NCBI GenBank assembly: GCA_963737835.1
Contig: CAVTUH010000001.1
Span: 3,348,001 to 3,412,000, forward strand
DNA from: Palsa-1248 sp963737835
Lineage (GTDB): Bacteria > Gemmatimonadota > Gemmatimonadetes > Gemmatimonadales > Gemmatimonadaceae
Direction of reading: 5' to 3'
DNA length: 64,000 nucleotides
Position numbers and translations under genes: made by a program. Positions 43,446-53,256 of this stretch are shown here, piece after piece; the first letter of the stretch is position 1, and each line of letters opens with the position of its first letter. The notes under the pieces were generated by a model. That model did no database searches. It was not told the origin of the DNA and saw only the letters and a program-made list of their open reading frames with translations.

Positions 43446-45329
43446 ATGAGCCAAACACAACCTGGCAGCGGCCCACAGCACAGGCTGCGTGATTTGAGAC
43501 GATCCGCCCCTTGGATGATCGCCGCGGCGATTCTCTTGATCCTGCTGTGGCCGACCGAGTCGAACCGCGGCGATCACCACATTCCCTACAGCGCCTTCCT
43601 GCAGGCACTCCAGTCCGGGCGGATCGCTCGCGTCGAGGTCGACGAGACGGAGATCCGCGGGACGTTTACAACGCCCGGCCCTGAAAGCGATTCGAGCTTC
43701 GTTACTGAGCGCGTCGACCCGGCAATCGCAGACCAATTGCGGGCCCACGGCGTTACGTTTACGGGCGCCATACACGGTGGGGGCGTAGTCAGCACCATCG
43801 TCGCGGCGATTCCGCTGCTGCTCGGTCTTGCGCTGTACTTGTTCATTATGCGGCGCGCCGTGGCGGCGCCGGCCGGGGAAGCAGCGAGTTTTGCCAAGAG
43901 CCGCGCCCGGGTGTACGCCGAACGCGACACAGAGGTCACCTTCGACGACGTGGCCGGTGTCGACGAGGCGAAAGCCGAGCTCAAGGAAGTGGTCGAGTTT
44001 CTCCGGAATCCCAAGAATTTCGGCCGCTTGGGGGCGCGCATGCCGAAAGGCGTCTTGTTGGTCGGCCCACCCGGCACGGGAAAGACGTTGCTCGCGCGTG
44101 CGGTTGCCGGACAGGCGGGCGTGCCGTTCTTCTCGATCAACGGCTCTGAGTTCGTCGAGCTCTTCGTCGGCGTCGGCGCGGCCCGTGTGCGCGATCTCTT
44201 CGTCCAGGCTCGGCGCAGCGCGCCCTGCATCGTATTCATCGACGAGATTGATGCCCTTGGCCGCTCTCGCGGAGCCGGCACCATGAGCGGAGCAAACGAC
44301 GAAAAGGAGCAAACGTTGAACCAACTGCTCGCCGAGCTTGACGGGTTCGATCCCGAGAGCGGCGTCGTGTTGCTGGCAGCGACCAATCGTCCCGAGATTC
44401 TGGACCCGGCGCTCCTCCGCGCAGGGCGATTCGACCGCCAAATCATGGTCGATTGCCCGGATCGAGCCGGACGTGTTCACATTCTCAACGTGCACATCAA
44501 AGGGGTGCGTGTCGCGCCCGGTCTCGACCTCGACCAGGTCGCCGGACTAACACCCGGTTTCACGGGCGCCGATCTCGCGAATCTCGTCAATGAAGCTGCG
44601 CTGACGGCGACGCGACGGGGCGCGGACAATGTGTCGCTGCAGGATTTCACCGTCGCGGTCGAGCGCATCGTGGCCGGGCTGCCCAAACGCAGCCGTGTCT
44701 TGAGTCCGCGCGAACGCGAGATCACAGCGTTCCACGAGATGGGGCACGCGCTCGTCGCCCTCGCCACGCCAGGCGCCGATCCGGTCCACAAAGTCTCGAT
44801 CATTCCGCACGGCTTCGGTGCACTAGGATATACCTTGCAGCGACCTGCGGAGGAACACTATATCGCAACGGAACACGAGCTCGAAGCTCGCCTGACGGTG
44901 ATGCTTGGAGGGCGCGCGGCCGAGCTGGTGGTGTTCGGTGAGTTGTCAACTGGCGCAGCCGACGATCTTGCCCACGCGACGGCCCTCGCTCGGGAGATGG
45001 TGACGCAGTACGGAATGGACTCGCAGGTTGGCAACGTGGTGTACGAGCAAGCGGGTAGCCCGCTGCTCGAGCCGCACAGATCAGCGGTCGTCGATGGCCG
45101 CTTGTACAGCGACGAGACTGCTCGAGACATCGAGTCCGCAGTGCGCACACTTCTGAATCAAGCGCTCGACCGAGCGATCGACCTACTCACACGCAATCGA
45201 TCCGCTCTGGACCAGGGCGCCGAGTTGCTCCAAGAGCGCGAGTGGTTGACCCGCGACCAGCTGCCTCCCCTCACGACAGCGGCGAGCGGGCGCACCCCTA
45301 CCGAGCCAATGTCCGCGCCAGCGAAATGA
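43446..45329 (+). CDS. ftsH: ATP-dependent zinc metalloprotease
   Basis: Membrane-anchored AAA+ protease that removes damaged membrane proteins and some regulators. About 627 residues from the ATG at 43446 (another ATG at 43383 adds 21 residues without homology). Two helices (about 24-36 and 115-135) flank an extracytoplasmic domain. Walker A GPPGTGKT, Walker B CIVFIDEIDALG, the second region of homology ATNRPEILDPALLRAGRFDR, the zinc site HEMGH and the third ligand in ELSTGAADDLAHAT are all kept. It converges with and overlaps pfkA by 32 bases. Confidence 0.96.
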   Translation: MSQTQPGSGPQHRLRDLRRSAPWMIAAAILLILLWPTESNRGDHHIPYSAFLQALQSGRIARVEVDETEIRGTFTTPGPESDSSFVTERVDPAIADQLRAHGVTFTGAIHGGGVVSTIVAAIPLLLGLALYLFIMRRAVAAPAGEAASFAKSRARVYAERDTEVTFDDVAGVDEAKAELKEVVEFLRNPKNFGRLGARMPKGVLLVGPPGTGKTLLARAVAGQAGVPFFSINGSEFVELFVGVGAARVRDLFVQARRSAPCIVFIDEIDALGRSRGAGTMSGANDEKEQTLNQLLAELDGFDPESGVVLLAATNRPEILDPALLRAGRFDRQIMVDCPDRAGRVHILNVHIKGVRVAPGLDLDQVAGLTPGFTGADLANLVNEAALTATRRGADNVSLQDFTVAVERIVAGLPKRSRVLSPREREITAFHEMGHALVALATPGADPVHKVSIIPHGFGALGYTLQRPAEEHYIATEHELEARLTVMLGGRAAELVVFGELSTGAADDLAHATALAREMVTQYGMDSQVGNVVYEQAGSPLLEPHRSAVVDGRLYSDETARDIESAVRTLLNQALDRAIDLLTRNRSALDQGAELLQEREWLTRDQLPPLTTAASGRTPTEPMSAPAK

Positions 45330-46287
45330 GGCAGGGGTCGAGCTGTTTACGGTGACCCGCCAACTCCTCGAGCGGCGTGGCCGACAGCTCATTGTTCGTC
45401 AGCCCGACGAGGATGCCGAAGCTGCCGCGCGCAATGTGCTCGGTGGCGGCTGCGCCAAAGCGGGTTGCGAGCAATCGATCGAACGCGCCGGGAGAGCCGC
45501 CACGTTGCACATGACCGAGCTTGATCTCCCGCAACTCGAAGCCGAGGCGTTCCCGATGCTCGCTGAAGTACCGAGTCATGGCCTCGCCATTGTATTGAGC
45601 CCCCTCGGCCACGACGACGATCGCATGGGCCTTGCCGATTGTGTACGCATCGCGGAGGTCCGCCGCAATGTCTTCTAGATCGACGGGGTACTCGGGTAGA
45701 ACGATCGCCTCGGCGCCACCGGCTATCCCCGCCATGAGGGCGAGGTAACCGCACGCACGTCCCATCACCTCAATCACAAACGCTCGCTCGTGGGACGAAG
45801 CTGTCACCTTGATGCGGTCGATGGCCTCGAGCGCGACGTTGAGGGCTGTATCCACCCCTATCGTGATATCGGACCCAACGAGGTCATTGTCGATTGTCAA
45901 TGCAATGCCCACCACGGAGACGCCTTTTTTCGCCAGCGCTAGCGCTCCCGCTTGGGAGCCGTCACCTCCGATGACGACGAGCGCGTCGACGCGGCGTGCC
46001 TCGAGAAACGCGATAGCATCGTCCTGAGCGCGAGCCTGCTTGAACGCCGCCCAGCGACGACTACCGAGTATCGTCCCGCCACGCTGGATGATGCCGCCGA
46101 CATCGCGTACGCCGAGGGAAACAAAGTCGCCTTCCGATAGCCCGGCGTAGCCATGACGGACGCCCAGCATTTCCCAGCCGCGCGCAACCCCAGTCCGGAC
46201 GACGGCGCGGATCGCCGCATTGATCCCCGGCGCGTCGCCGCCGCTTGTAACGACCGCCACGCGCATGGCTGCGCTCGGTTGCACCAT
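45298..46287 (-). CDS. pfkA: ATP-type 6-phosphofructokinase
   Basis: Phosphorylates fructose-6-P in glycolysis. It has 329 residues. TSGGDAPGINAAIRAVVR, VIGGDGSQAGA, the catalytic TIDND, EVMGRACGYLALMAGIAGGAE and GHVQRGGSP are present. GGDGS, with Gly where pyrophosphate enzymes have Asp, argues for ATP as donor; the position before TIDND is Leu (IALTIDND), unlike the Gly or Lys usual there. The ATG at 46287 has a GGGAGGAG site. It is divergent from ppsA across 276 bases. Confidence 0.93.
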   Translation of the reverse strand: MVQPSAAMRVAVVTSGGDAPGINAAIRAVVRTGVARGWEMLGVRHGYAGLSEGDFVSLGVRDVGGIIQRGGTILGSRRWAAFKQARAQDDAIAFLEARRVDALVVIGGDGSQAGALALAKKGVSVVGIALTIDNDLVGSDITIGVDTALNVALEAIDRIKVTASSHERAFVIEVMGRACGYLALMAGIAGGAEAIVLPEYPVDLEDIAADLRDAYTIGKAHAIVVVAEGAQYNGEAMTRYFSEHRERLGFELREIKLGHVQRGGSPGAFDRLLATRFGAAATEHIARGSFGILVGLTNNELSATPLEELAGHRKQLDPCLISLARTLAR

Positions 46288-46563
46288 TGCTCCTCCCAAG
46301 CTGCCGCTGTGCTGCATTCAACGCATCGCGCCGGGACCGTTCGACCGCCGGTGTGCGTTCTGTACGATGCCCGTCTCCGGCATCGGCGGCAGTCGGCGGA
46401 CCGCGCTCTCCTCTGTCAGGTAAATGCCGACGGCTACCGATCGGATTTTCCCCGACAGTCGGGCGGCACAGTGCCCGACCCCGGGCCCCTGTCGCACTAG
46501 CGATCGTGTGCGCAGCGAACCAATGCTCACCAGATACGGGATTTCCGCCGAGAGGGTAGATCA

Positions 46564-49029
46564 ATGCAATGGATTCGATGGTTTACAGAAGTAGGCATTG
46601 GTGACGTAGCCCTGGTCGGTGGCAAGAACGCCTCCCTTGGGGAGATGCTCACCGAACTGCACAGAGCGGGGGTTCCAGTCCCGGACGGATTCGCCGTCAC
46701 CGTCGAAGCGTTCCGTTACTTCGTGCGTGCAAACAAGCTCGAGGCCCCGATCGGAACGGCCCTCACGCGCGCAGGCAGCAATGTGTCCGCTCTCGAAGAG
46801 TGCAGTCGTGCCGCGCGGGCGCTCATGATGTCGGGCCGCCTGCCCGCCGATCTCGAGGCAGAGATTCGTGATTGCTATCGAGAGTTGGCCCGCCGCTCTG
46901 CCTCGTCGGATCTGCAAGTCGCTGTTCGCTCGTCCGCCACGACGGAAGACCTACCCGGTGCGAGCTTCGCCGGCGCGCACGAAACCTATTTGAACGTCCG
47001 TGGCGAAGATGAGTTGCTCGAGAGCGTCAAGCAATGTTTCTCGAGTTTGTACACACCACGCGCGATTCGATACCGGCGTGACATGGGGTTCTCGGAGGAA
47101 CACGTTGGCCTGTCGGTCGGCATCCAACGGATGCTGCGCAGCGACTCGGCGGTCTCCGGGGTGATCTTCACGCTCGATACCGAGACGGGTTTTCGTGATG
47201 TCGTACAGATCGACGCGATTTACGGGCTCGGCGAGAATATCGTCCAGGGCCGAGTTCGACCCGATGAGTACTACGTGCACAAGCCGACGCTGCGCGCCGG
47301 GTATCGGTCGATCCTCCGGCGCACCGTAGGTACGAAGGAACTCCGCCTCGTGTACGACCTCGCGAAGCACGAACACGAGAACGTGCCGGTGTCCTCCGAC
47401 GACCGGGATCGCCTCGCACTCTCGGACGACGAGGTGCTGCAACTTGCAGGGTGGGCACTCGCGGTTGAGGACCACTACACCCGTGCGCGCGGCCAACCGA
47501 CACCCATGGATCTGGAATTTGCGAAGGATGGCCCCGACGGCTCGCTCTACCTTGTGCAGGCCCGGCCCGAGACCGTGCACAGCGCAAAGCGGTCACCAAC
47601 GATCAAGCTCTATGAGTTGACCCAGCGCAGCGCAGTACTGCTCCAGGGGCTCGCGGTCGGAGAGCAAGTCGCCACGGGCACTACCCGTGTCATTCAAGAT
47701 CCGGCACAAATGGAGAGCTTTCGTCCCGGCGAGATCCTGGTCACTGAATCAACAAACCCGGACTGGGAGCCCATCCTCAAGCAAGCGCGCGCCGTCGTGA
47801 CGGCCCGGGGCGGCCGCACGTCTCACGCCGCGATTGTGGCGAGAGAGCTCGGCATCCCCGCCGTCGTCGGTGCCGCGGGCGCGCTCGCCGCGTTGACCAC
47901 AGGTCGCGCGGTGACGGTCTCCTGCGCGGAGGGCGACATCGGGTACGTCTACGACGGGATCCTCGAGTTCCGGACGGAAGACATCGATCCCACCACGCTG
48001 CCGAAGACCCGGACGAAGGTCATGCTCAACGTCGGCGATCCGGAGCAGGCATTCAAGCTGGCACTCCTTCCCAACAATGGCGTGGGACTCGCTCGGATGG
48101 AGTTCATCTTCGCCAGTTGGGTCCGAGTCCACCCGTTGGCACTGACCCGTTACGCGAGCCTTCCTCCGGCAGCGAAGACGGAGGTCGATGCGCTGACCGC
48201 GAGGTACGCGGATAAGCGCGAGTATTTCGTCGATACATTGGCCCAGGGCATTGCGACGCTGGCCGCCGCCTTCTACCCGCATCCGGTGATCCTGCGGTTT
48301 TCGGACTTCAAGACGAACGAGTACGCGCATCTCATCGGGGGCGCGATGTTTGAAGCAACGGAAGAGAATCCGATGCTTGGCTGGCGCGGTGCAAGCCGGT
48401 ACTACCATCCCGACTATAAGGATGGCTTCCTCCTCGAGGTGGCGGCCGTTCGCCGCGTGCGCGAGACCATGGGCCTCACGAACCTCAAGGTGATGATCCC
48501 ATTCTGTCGAACACCGCGGGAGGGCGCAGACGTCCTGGCAGTGATGCGCGAGGGCGGGCTCGAACGTGGCGTGCATGAACTCGAGGTGTACGTGATGGCC
48601 GAGATTCCCTCGAATGTGATCCTGGCAGAGCAGTTCGCAGAACTGTTCGACGGCTTCTCGATCGGATCCAACGACCTGACGCAGCTGATTCTCGGAGTGG
48701 ACCGCGATTCGACGCAGGTTGCGGCCCTCTTCGATGAGCGAAACGATGCCGTGCGCTGGGCGTGTGCGCACCTGTTGGAAGCCGCACACCGAGCCGGCCG
48801 TCCCGTCGGGATCTGTGGGCAAGCCCCCTCGGACTATCCTGACTTCGCCGCCTTCCTCGTCGAGCGCGGCATCGACTCGATCAGCCTCAATGCCGACGCA
48901 GTTGTGCGAACGAAACGACGTATTGCGGAAGTAGAGACTGCGATGCAAGCGCACACCATGGAGAACCCCCAATGCGGCGGTCGCCGCGTGGGGGCGACCC
49001 CTGCGTCGCCCGCCGGCGCTGCGTTGTAG
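46564..49029 (+). CDS. ppsA: Phosphoenolpyruvate synthase
   Basis: Makes PEP from pyruvate and ATP. It has 821 residues with all three parts: an ATP-grasp domain (VGGKNASLGEML, RSSATTEDLPGASFAGAHETYLNV), the phosphohistidine domain (ARGGRTSHAAIVARELGIPAVVG) and the C-terminal PEP/pyruvate barrel (GVGLARMEFI, FSIGSNDLTQLILGVDRD, GICGQAPSDYP with the catalytic Cys). The last about 20 residues (CGGRRVGATPASPAGAAL) are encoded by the GGCGACGC palindromic repeat and are not part of the family. Confidence 0.96.
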   Translation: MQWIRWFTEVGIGDVALVGGKNASLGEMLTELHRAGVPVPDGFAVTVEAFRYFVRANKLEAPIGTALTRAGSNVSALEECSRAARALMMSGRLPADLEAEIRDCYRELARRSASSDLQVAVRSSATTEDLPGASFAGAHETYLNVRGEDELLESVKQCFSSLYTPRAIRYRRDMGFSEEHVGLSVGIQRMLRSDSAVSGVIFTLDTETGFRDVVQIDAIYGLGENIVQGRVRPDEYYVHKPTLRAGYRSILRRTVGTKELRLVYDLAKHEHENVPVSSDDRDRLALSDDEVLQLAGWALAVEDHYTRARGQPTPMDLEFAKDGPDGSLYLVQARPETVHSAKRSPTIKLYELTQRSAVLLQGLAVGEQVATGTTRVIQDPAQMESFRPGEILVTESTNPDWEPILKQARAVVTARGGRTSHAAIVARELGIPAVVGAAGALAALTTGRAVTVSCAEGDIGYVYDGILEFRTEDIDPTTLPKTRTKVMLNVGDPEQAFKLALLPNNGVGLARMEFIFASWVRVHPLALTRYASLPPAAKTEVDALTARYADKREYFVDTLAQGIATLAAAFYPHPVILRFSDFKTNEYAHLIGGAMFEATEENPMLGWRGASRYYHPDYKDGFLLEVAAVRRVRETMGLTNLKVMIPFCRTPREGADVLAVMREGGLERGVHELEVYVMAEIPSNVILAEQFAELFDGFSIGSNDLTQLILGVDRDSTQVAALFDERNDAVRWACAHLLEAAHRAGRPVGICGQAPSDYPDFAAFLVERGIDSISLNADAVVRTKRRIAEVETAMQAHTMENPQCGGRRVGATPASPAGAAL

Positions 49030-49084
49030 GGCAACGCCTGCCTCGCCCACGGTCGAGGTCGGCGCGACGCCTGCGTCGTCCGCC
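48989..49084. repeat. Cluster of three GGCGACGCCTGCGTCGCC-type palindromes
   Basis: Copies at 48989-49011, 49027-49049 and 49061-49084 share the core ggcgacgcctgcgtcgcc with small changes; gcggcggtcgccgc just before is a further stem. The first overlaps the 3' end of ppsA and supplies its last codons. The others fill the gap before hlyD. Confidence 0.7.
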
Positions 49085-49261
49085 GCTACCGGGCTCATTA
49101 ACCGCCTGAATTGGCGAGTGTTGTGCTGTTGTCGGTGAAACCCTGACGCGTTCGCGCGGAGTGCCCGATCCCCACCCCCATTGCCTAGACGCAGCTTCCC
49201 GGAGGCTTCACCACACGAAGCGAGTCCCTACGATCCCACTCAACGACTTTCCGGGTGTCCG

Positions 49262-50456
49262 ATGCTGATAGATCTCCCGAACACACCCAGGGTTTCGTCA
49301 ACGGATTCACCGACGGAACGGTCAGTCGGCGACCGAGTTGCGGACCCTCGCGTCGCCCCGCCACCTGCCGCGCACCCCGAGATCAGCGGGAACGGACGTC
49401 GCGGTGCCGTGCCGCCGGAGCTGGCTTCCGAAGCGGTACCGGCCCGCCGGCCGCGAAGGCTGCGCAAGCTCTTCCCGATCGTGGCTGCGCTGTTGGCGAC
49501 GTTGCTCGTCATACGCGCCGGCGTGCGCTGGTGGCAAGCGCAACAGTCGCGCCTGCCCGCAGGCATTGTCTACGGAAATGGCCGGCTCGAGGCCGACGAG
49601 ATCGATATCCAGACCAAGTTCAATGAGCGGTTGGTCCAGCTCTACGCAAACGAAGGCGATCTCGTGCACGCAGGCCAAGTCGTGGCCCGCATGGACACGC
49701 GCGATCTCGAAGCCCAGCGGAAGGCAGCTGCCGCATCGCTCGTCGAAGCAGATCGAGCCATCGATGAGAATGCAGGCGGGCATCACGCAGCAGCGAACGC
49801 AAATGGCCCTCGCCAAGAAAGAGCTGGACCGGTATGCGGACCTCGTGCACAAGGACTTCGTCACACAGGAAGACTTCGACCAGCGCCAAGAGACCTACGA
49901 CGCAAACGTCGCCACACTGGACGCGGCAACCGCGAAGCTGCACGAGGCGGAGCAAGCGCGCGCCGCCGCGCTTCACGTGGTCGAGCTCGATGACGTGAAC
50001 ATCGAAGACAACACGCTCGTCGCTCCGCGCGACGGTCGCATCCAATACCGCATCGCCAACCTCGGCGAGATGCTCGCCCCGGGCAGCAAGGTGTTCACGA
50101 TGCTCGATGCAACGTCGGTGTACATGGACATCTATCTGCCGACGAAGGACGCGGGCCGCATCCGGCTCGGTGCCGATTCGCGGATCGTATTGGACGCCTA
50201 TCCGAACTTTCCGATCCCGGCACACGCGTCCTACCTCGCGAGCGAGGCGCAGTTTACGCCCAAAGCGGTCGAAACGCAGAGCGATCGCGACAAGCTCATG
50301 TTTCGCGTGAAAGTCCGCATCGATTCCGCATACTTGTACGAGCATGAAGCCGCCGTCCGCGTGGGGCTGCCTGGTGTGGGGTACGTGCGTGTCGATTCGA
50401 CGACAGCGTGGCCGACGTCGCTCCGTGGGCGTGTCGCAGCGGCACCGACTTCCTGA
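49262..50456 (+). CDS. HlyD-family membrane fusion protein, interrupted by a frameshift
   Basis: Periplasmic adaptor of an ABC exporter of the YhiI type. The first frame, from the ATG at 49262, has a signal-anchor (LFPIVAALLATLLVIRAGVRWW), the lipoyl-like start GNGRLEADEIDIQTKFNERLVQLYANEGDLVHAGQVVARMDT and LVEADRAIDE. The next frame continues MQAGITQQRTQMALAKKELDRYADLVHKDFVTQEDFDQR, the coiled coil, and IEDNTLVAPRDGRIQYRIANLGEMLAPG. One extra A at 49769 separates them. The stop overlaps the rbbA-like ATG (TGATG). Confidence 0.85.
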
Positions 50457-53251
50457 TGTCCAGCGAGACCGTCGCTCGGCTCGAGCGGGTCACCCATCGC
50501 TACAGCGCGACGACCGCACTCGATGACGTAACGGTCGCCGTCCCCGCCGGCCGCATGGCCGGGCTGATCGGGCCGGATGGCGTGGGCAAGTCGACGCTCC
50601 TTGGACTCATAGCGGGCGCAACCCGGATCCAGGAGGGCCGGGTGTGCGTCCTGGGCGGCGACATGGCTGACCGGCACCACCGGGACGCGGCCTGTCCGCG
50701 CATTGCGTACATGCCGCAAGGACTCGGCAAGAATCTCTATGCCGATCTCAGTGTCACCGAGAACATTGACTTCTTCGGCCGGCTGTTCGGGCACGGCGCA
50801 GCGGCGCGTCGCGAGCGCATCCACGAGCTGCTCGTCAGCACCGGTCTCGCAGACTTCCCCGATCGACTAGTCAAGCAGCTGTCAGGAGGGATGCGCCAGA
50901 AATTGGGACTGTGCTGCGCGCTGATCCACGACCCGGAATTGCTGATCCTCGATGAACCCACCACAGGGGTCGATCCGCTGTCACGCCGACAGTTCTGGGA
51001 GCTCATCGCGCGCATGCGTGAGCGGCAGCCCGGCATGAGCGTGGTCGTCGCCACCGCGTATATGGAGGAGGCGGAGCAGTTTGATTGGCTCGCTGCGCTC
51101 GAAGGCGGTCATGTCCTGGCCACCGGGCCGCCGCCGTCGCTCAAGGCACGAACTGGCGCCGTCTCACTCGAGGAAGCGTTCATCGCACTATTGCCGGAAG
51201 GTCGTCGAGCCGGCCACACGATCTTGACCGTCCCCAGCCGAACGCCGACCTCCGAACCCCCAGTCATCGTCGCCCGCGACCTCACTCGCCGATTCGGCGA
51301 CTTCACGGCGGTCGACCACGTGAGCTTTACGATCGAGCGCGGCGAGATCTTCGGCTTCGTCGGTGCAAATGGCTGCGGGAAGACGACGACGATGCGAATG
51401 CTGACCGGTCTGCTGCCGTCGACACGCGGAGAGGCGCTGCTCTTCGGTGCGCCCGTGACGCCGAATGCGATGGACGCGCGAAGACGGGTTGGCTACATGT
51501 CGCAGTCCTTCTCCCTCTACACCGAGCTGACGGTTCGCCAGAATCTCACGCTGCACGCCAGGTTGTTCCATCTCCCGAGTGGCGCAATCCCGGGCCGCGT
51601 CCACGAGCTCCTCACCCAGTTTGGCCTCGACCGCTACGCCGATCAGGGGGCCGCCGACCTCCCGCTCGGCATCCGACAGCGCCTTTCACTCGCGGTGGCG
51701 GTGGTGCACCGTCCAGAAATGCTGATCCTGGACGAGCCGACGTCCGGGGTCGACCCCCTGGCACGCGATGCGTTCTGGCGCTTGCTGATCGAGCTCTCGC
51801 GCGGCCAAGGTGTGACGATCTTCGTCTCCACCCACTTTATGAACGAGGCCGCACGATGTGATCGCGTCGCGCTCATGGCCGCTGGCCGCGTGCTGGCCGT
51901 TGACTCTCCGGCAGGCCTCGAACGCGCCCGGGGCGTCACGACGTTAGAAGCCGCGTTCATCAGCTATCTCGAGCAGCTCGGAGCACCTGCGTCGCCCTCT
52001 GGGGTCGTCGACCCCCCGAACCGCGAACGTGCCGCGCTCAGCGGCGAGCAAGCAGGGGCGACGCCTGCACCGCCCTCCGGGGCAGCCATGCCTGCCAACC
52101 CCGCGTCGAAACGCCGCGCGCCGTCGCCATTCAGCCTGAGACGTCTCTACGCCTATACCCGCCGCGAGACACTCGAGCTTCGGCGTGACCCGATTCGACT
52201 CGGTTTTGCGATCTTCGGGACGGCGCTCCTGATGTCCATATTCGGGGCGGGCATTTCCACGGACGTCAACAACCTGTCGTTCGCCGTGCTCGACTACGAC
52301 CGCTCTGCCGAGAGCGTCGCGTATCTCGAAGAGCTTCGGGGCTCGTCGTATTTCGTCGAAAGGCCCCCACTCACCAACGAAGCGGATCTCGAGCATCGAC
52401 TCACCACGGGTGCCATCCGCGCCGCCATTGAGATCCCGCCCAACTTCGGCCGCGATCTCGAGCGCGGCAGGCCGACCGAAGTCGGCGCCTGGATCGACGG
52501 CGCCATGCCGTTTCGGGCGGCGACCATTCGCGGATACTTCCAGGCCGCACACGCGCAATTCCTTACCGACTGGCAGCAACGCACGAGTGGAGACAGCGTG
52601 GTTCCACCGGCCACGCTCGAGGAGCGATTTCGCTACAACCAGGACTTCGACAGCATCTACGCAATGGTGCCGGGGACTGTGGCCATGTTGCTCGCGTTGA
52701 TTCCCGCCATTCTGATGGCACTGGCGGTCGTGCGTGAGAAGGAGCTCGGTTCGATCACCAACCTCTACGTGACACCTGTGACTCGGTTCGAGTTCCTCAC
52801 TGGCAAACAACTCCCGTATATCGTGCTCTCGCTGCTTAATTTTGCCGTGCTCATGATGTTGGCAGAGTTCGCCTTCAAGGTGCCACTCAAGGGAAGTTTC
52901 CTGACGCTCCTTGTGGGTGTCACGCTGTACGTCGCTGCGACCACTGGGTATGGGATGCTCGTTTCGTCGTTCACGCAGACCCAAATCGCCGCGCTCTTCG
53001 GCACGGCGATCCTCACAGTGTTACCAGCTACGCAGTTCTCAGGGATGATGACACCTGTCTCATCCCTCACTGGCTTCCCAGCGTTCATGGGCAAAGCGTT
53101 CCCGATGACCTATTTCCTTCGAATCAGTGTCGGCACGTTCACGAAGGCGCTCGGATTTCGCGACCTGTATCTCTACCTCATTGCCGTCGCGCTCTTCGTG
53201 CCGGCCTATACACTGTTGTCCTTCCTGCTGTTGCGTAAGCAGCAAGCGTAA
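50456..53251 (+). CDS. RbbA-like ABC exporter: two ATPase domains fused to a permease
   Basis: A 931-residue fusion. ATPase 1 has GPDGVGKST, SGGMRQKLGL and LLILDEPTTGVDP; ATPase 2 has GANGCGKTT, a weak signature LPLGIRQRLSLA and MLILDEPTSGVDP. A linker of about 55 residues, in part encoded by GGCGACGC repeats (GAPASPSG, GATPAPPSGAA), leads to an ABC-2 permease with one N-terminal helix, a large extracytoplasmic part and five C-terminal helices. The order adaptor-RbbA-YhhJ equals that of E. coli yhiI-rbbA-yhhJ. Substrate unknown. Confidence 0.9.
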   Translation: MSSETVARLERVTHRYSATTALDDVTVAVPAGRMAGLIGPDGVGKSTLLGLIAGATRIQEGRVCVLGGDMADRHHRDAACPRIAYMPQGLGKNLYADLSVTENIDFFGRLFGHGAAARRERIHELLVSTGLADFPDRLVKQLSGGMRQKLGLCCALIHDPELLILDEPTTGVDPLSRRQFWELIARMRERQPGMSVVVATAYMEEAEQFDWLAALEGGHVLATGPPPSLKARTGAVSLEEAFIALLPEGRRAGHTILTVPSRTPTSEPPVIVARDLTRRFGDFTAVDHVSFTIERGEIFGFVGANGCGKTTTMRMLTGLLPSTRGEALLFGAPVTPNAMDARRRVGYMSQSFSLYTELTVRQNLTLHARLFHLPSGAIPGRVHELLTQFGLDRYADQGAADLPLGIRQRLSLAVAVVHRPEMLILDEPTSGVDPLARDAFWRLLIELSRGQGVTIFVSTHFMNEAARCDRVALMAAGRVLAVDSPAGLERARGVTTLEAAFISYLEQLGAPASPSGVVDPPNRERAALSGEQAGATPAPPSGAAMPANPASKRRAPSPFSLRRLYAYTRRETLELRRDPIRLGFAIFGTALLMSIFGAGISTDVNNLSFAVLDYDRSAESVAYLEELRGSSYFVERPPLTNEADLEHRLTTGAIRAAIEIPPNFGRDLERGRPTEVGAWIDGAMPFRAATIRGYFQAAHAQFLTDWQQRTSGDSVVPPATLEERFRYNQDFDSIYAMVPGTVAMLLALIPAILMALAVVREKELGSITNLYVTPVTRFEFLTGKQLPYIVLSLLNFAVLMMLAEFAFKVPLKGSFLTLLVGVTLYVAATTGYGMLVSSFTQTQIAALFGTAILTVLPATQFSGMMTPVSSLTGFPAFMGKAFPMTYFLRISVGTFTKALGFRDLYLYLIAVALFVPAYTLLSFLLLRKQQA
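51983..52076. repeat. GGCGACGC-type repeats inside the rbbA-like linker
   Basis: Two partial copies, gcacctgcgtcgccctct (51983-52000) and gcaggggcgacgcctgc followed by accgccc (52052-52076), are read in frame and encode the linker between ATPase 2 and the permease. Confidence 0.6.
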
Positions 53252-53256
53252 CGGTC

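Noticed and set aside
43176..44495. 439-residue open frame antisense to ftsH
   Set aside because: It is a shadow of a certain gene, with Arg-rich composition typical of GC-rich antisense frames.
46320..46425. Possible zinc motif CAFC-x-MPVSGIGG in the gap between pfkA and ppsA
   Set aside because: Too short, no second cysteine pair, no start or ribosome-binding site.
47749..49098. 449-residue open frame antisense to ppsA
   Set aside because: Shadow of ppsA; His/Arg-rich without motifs.
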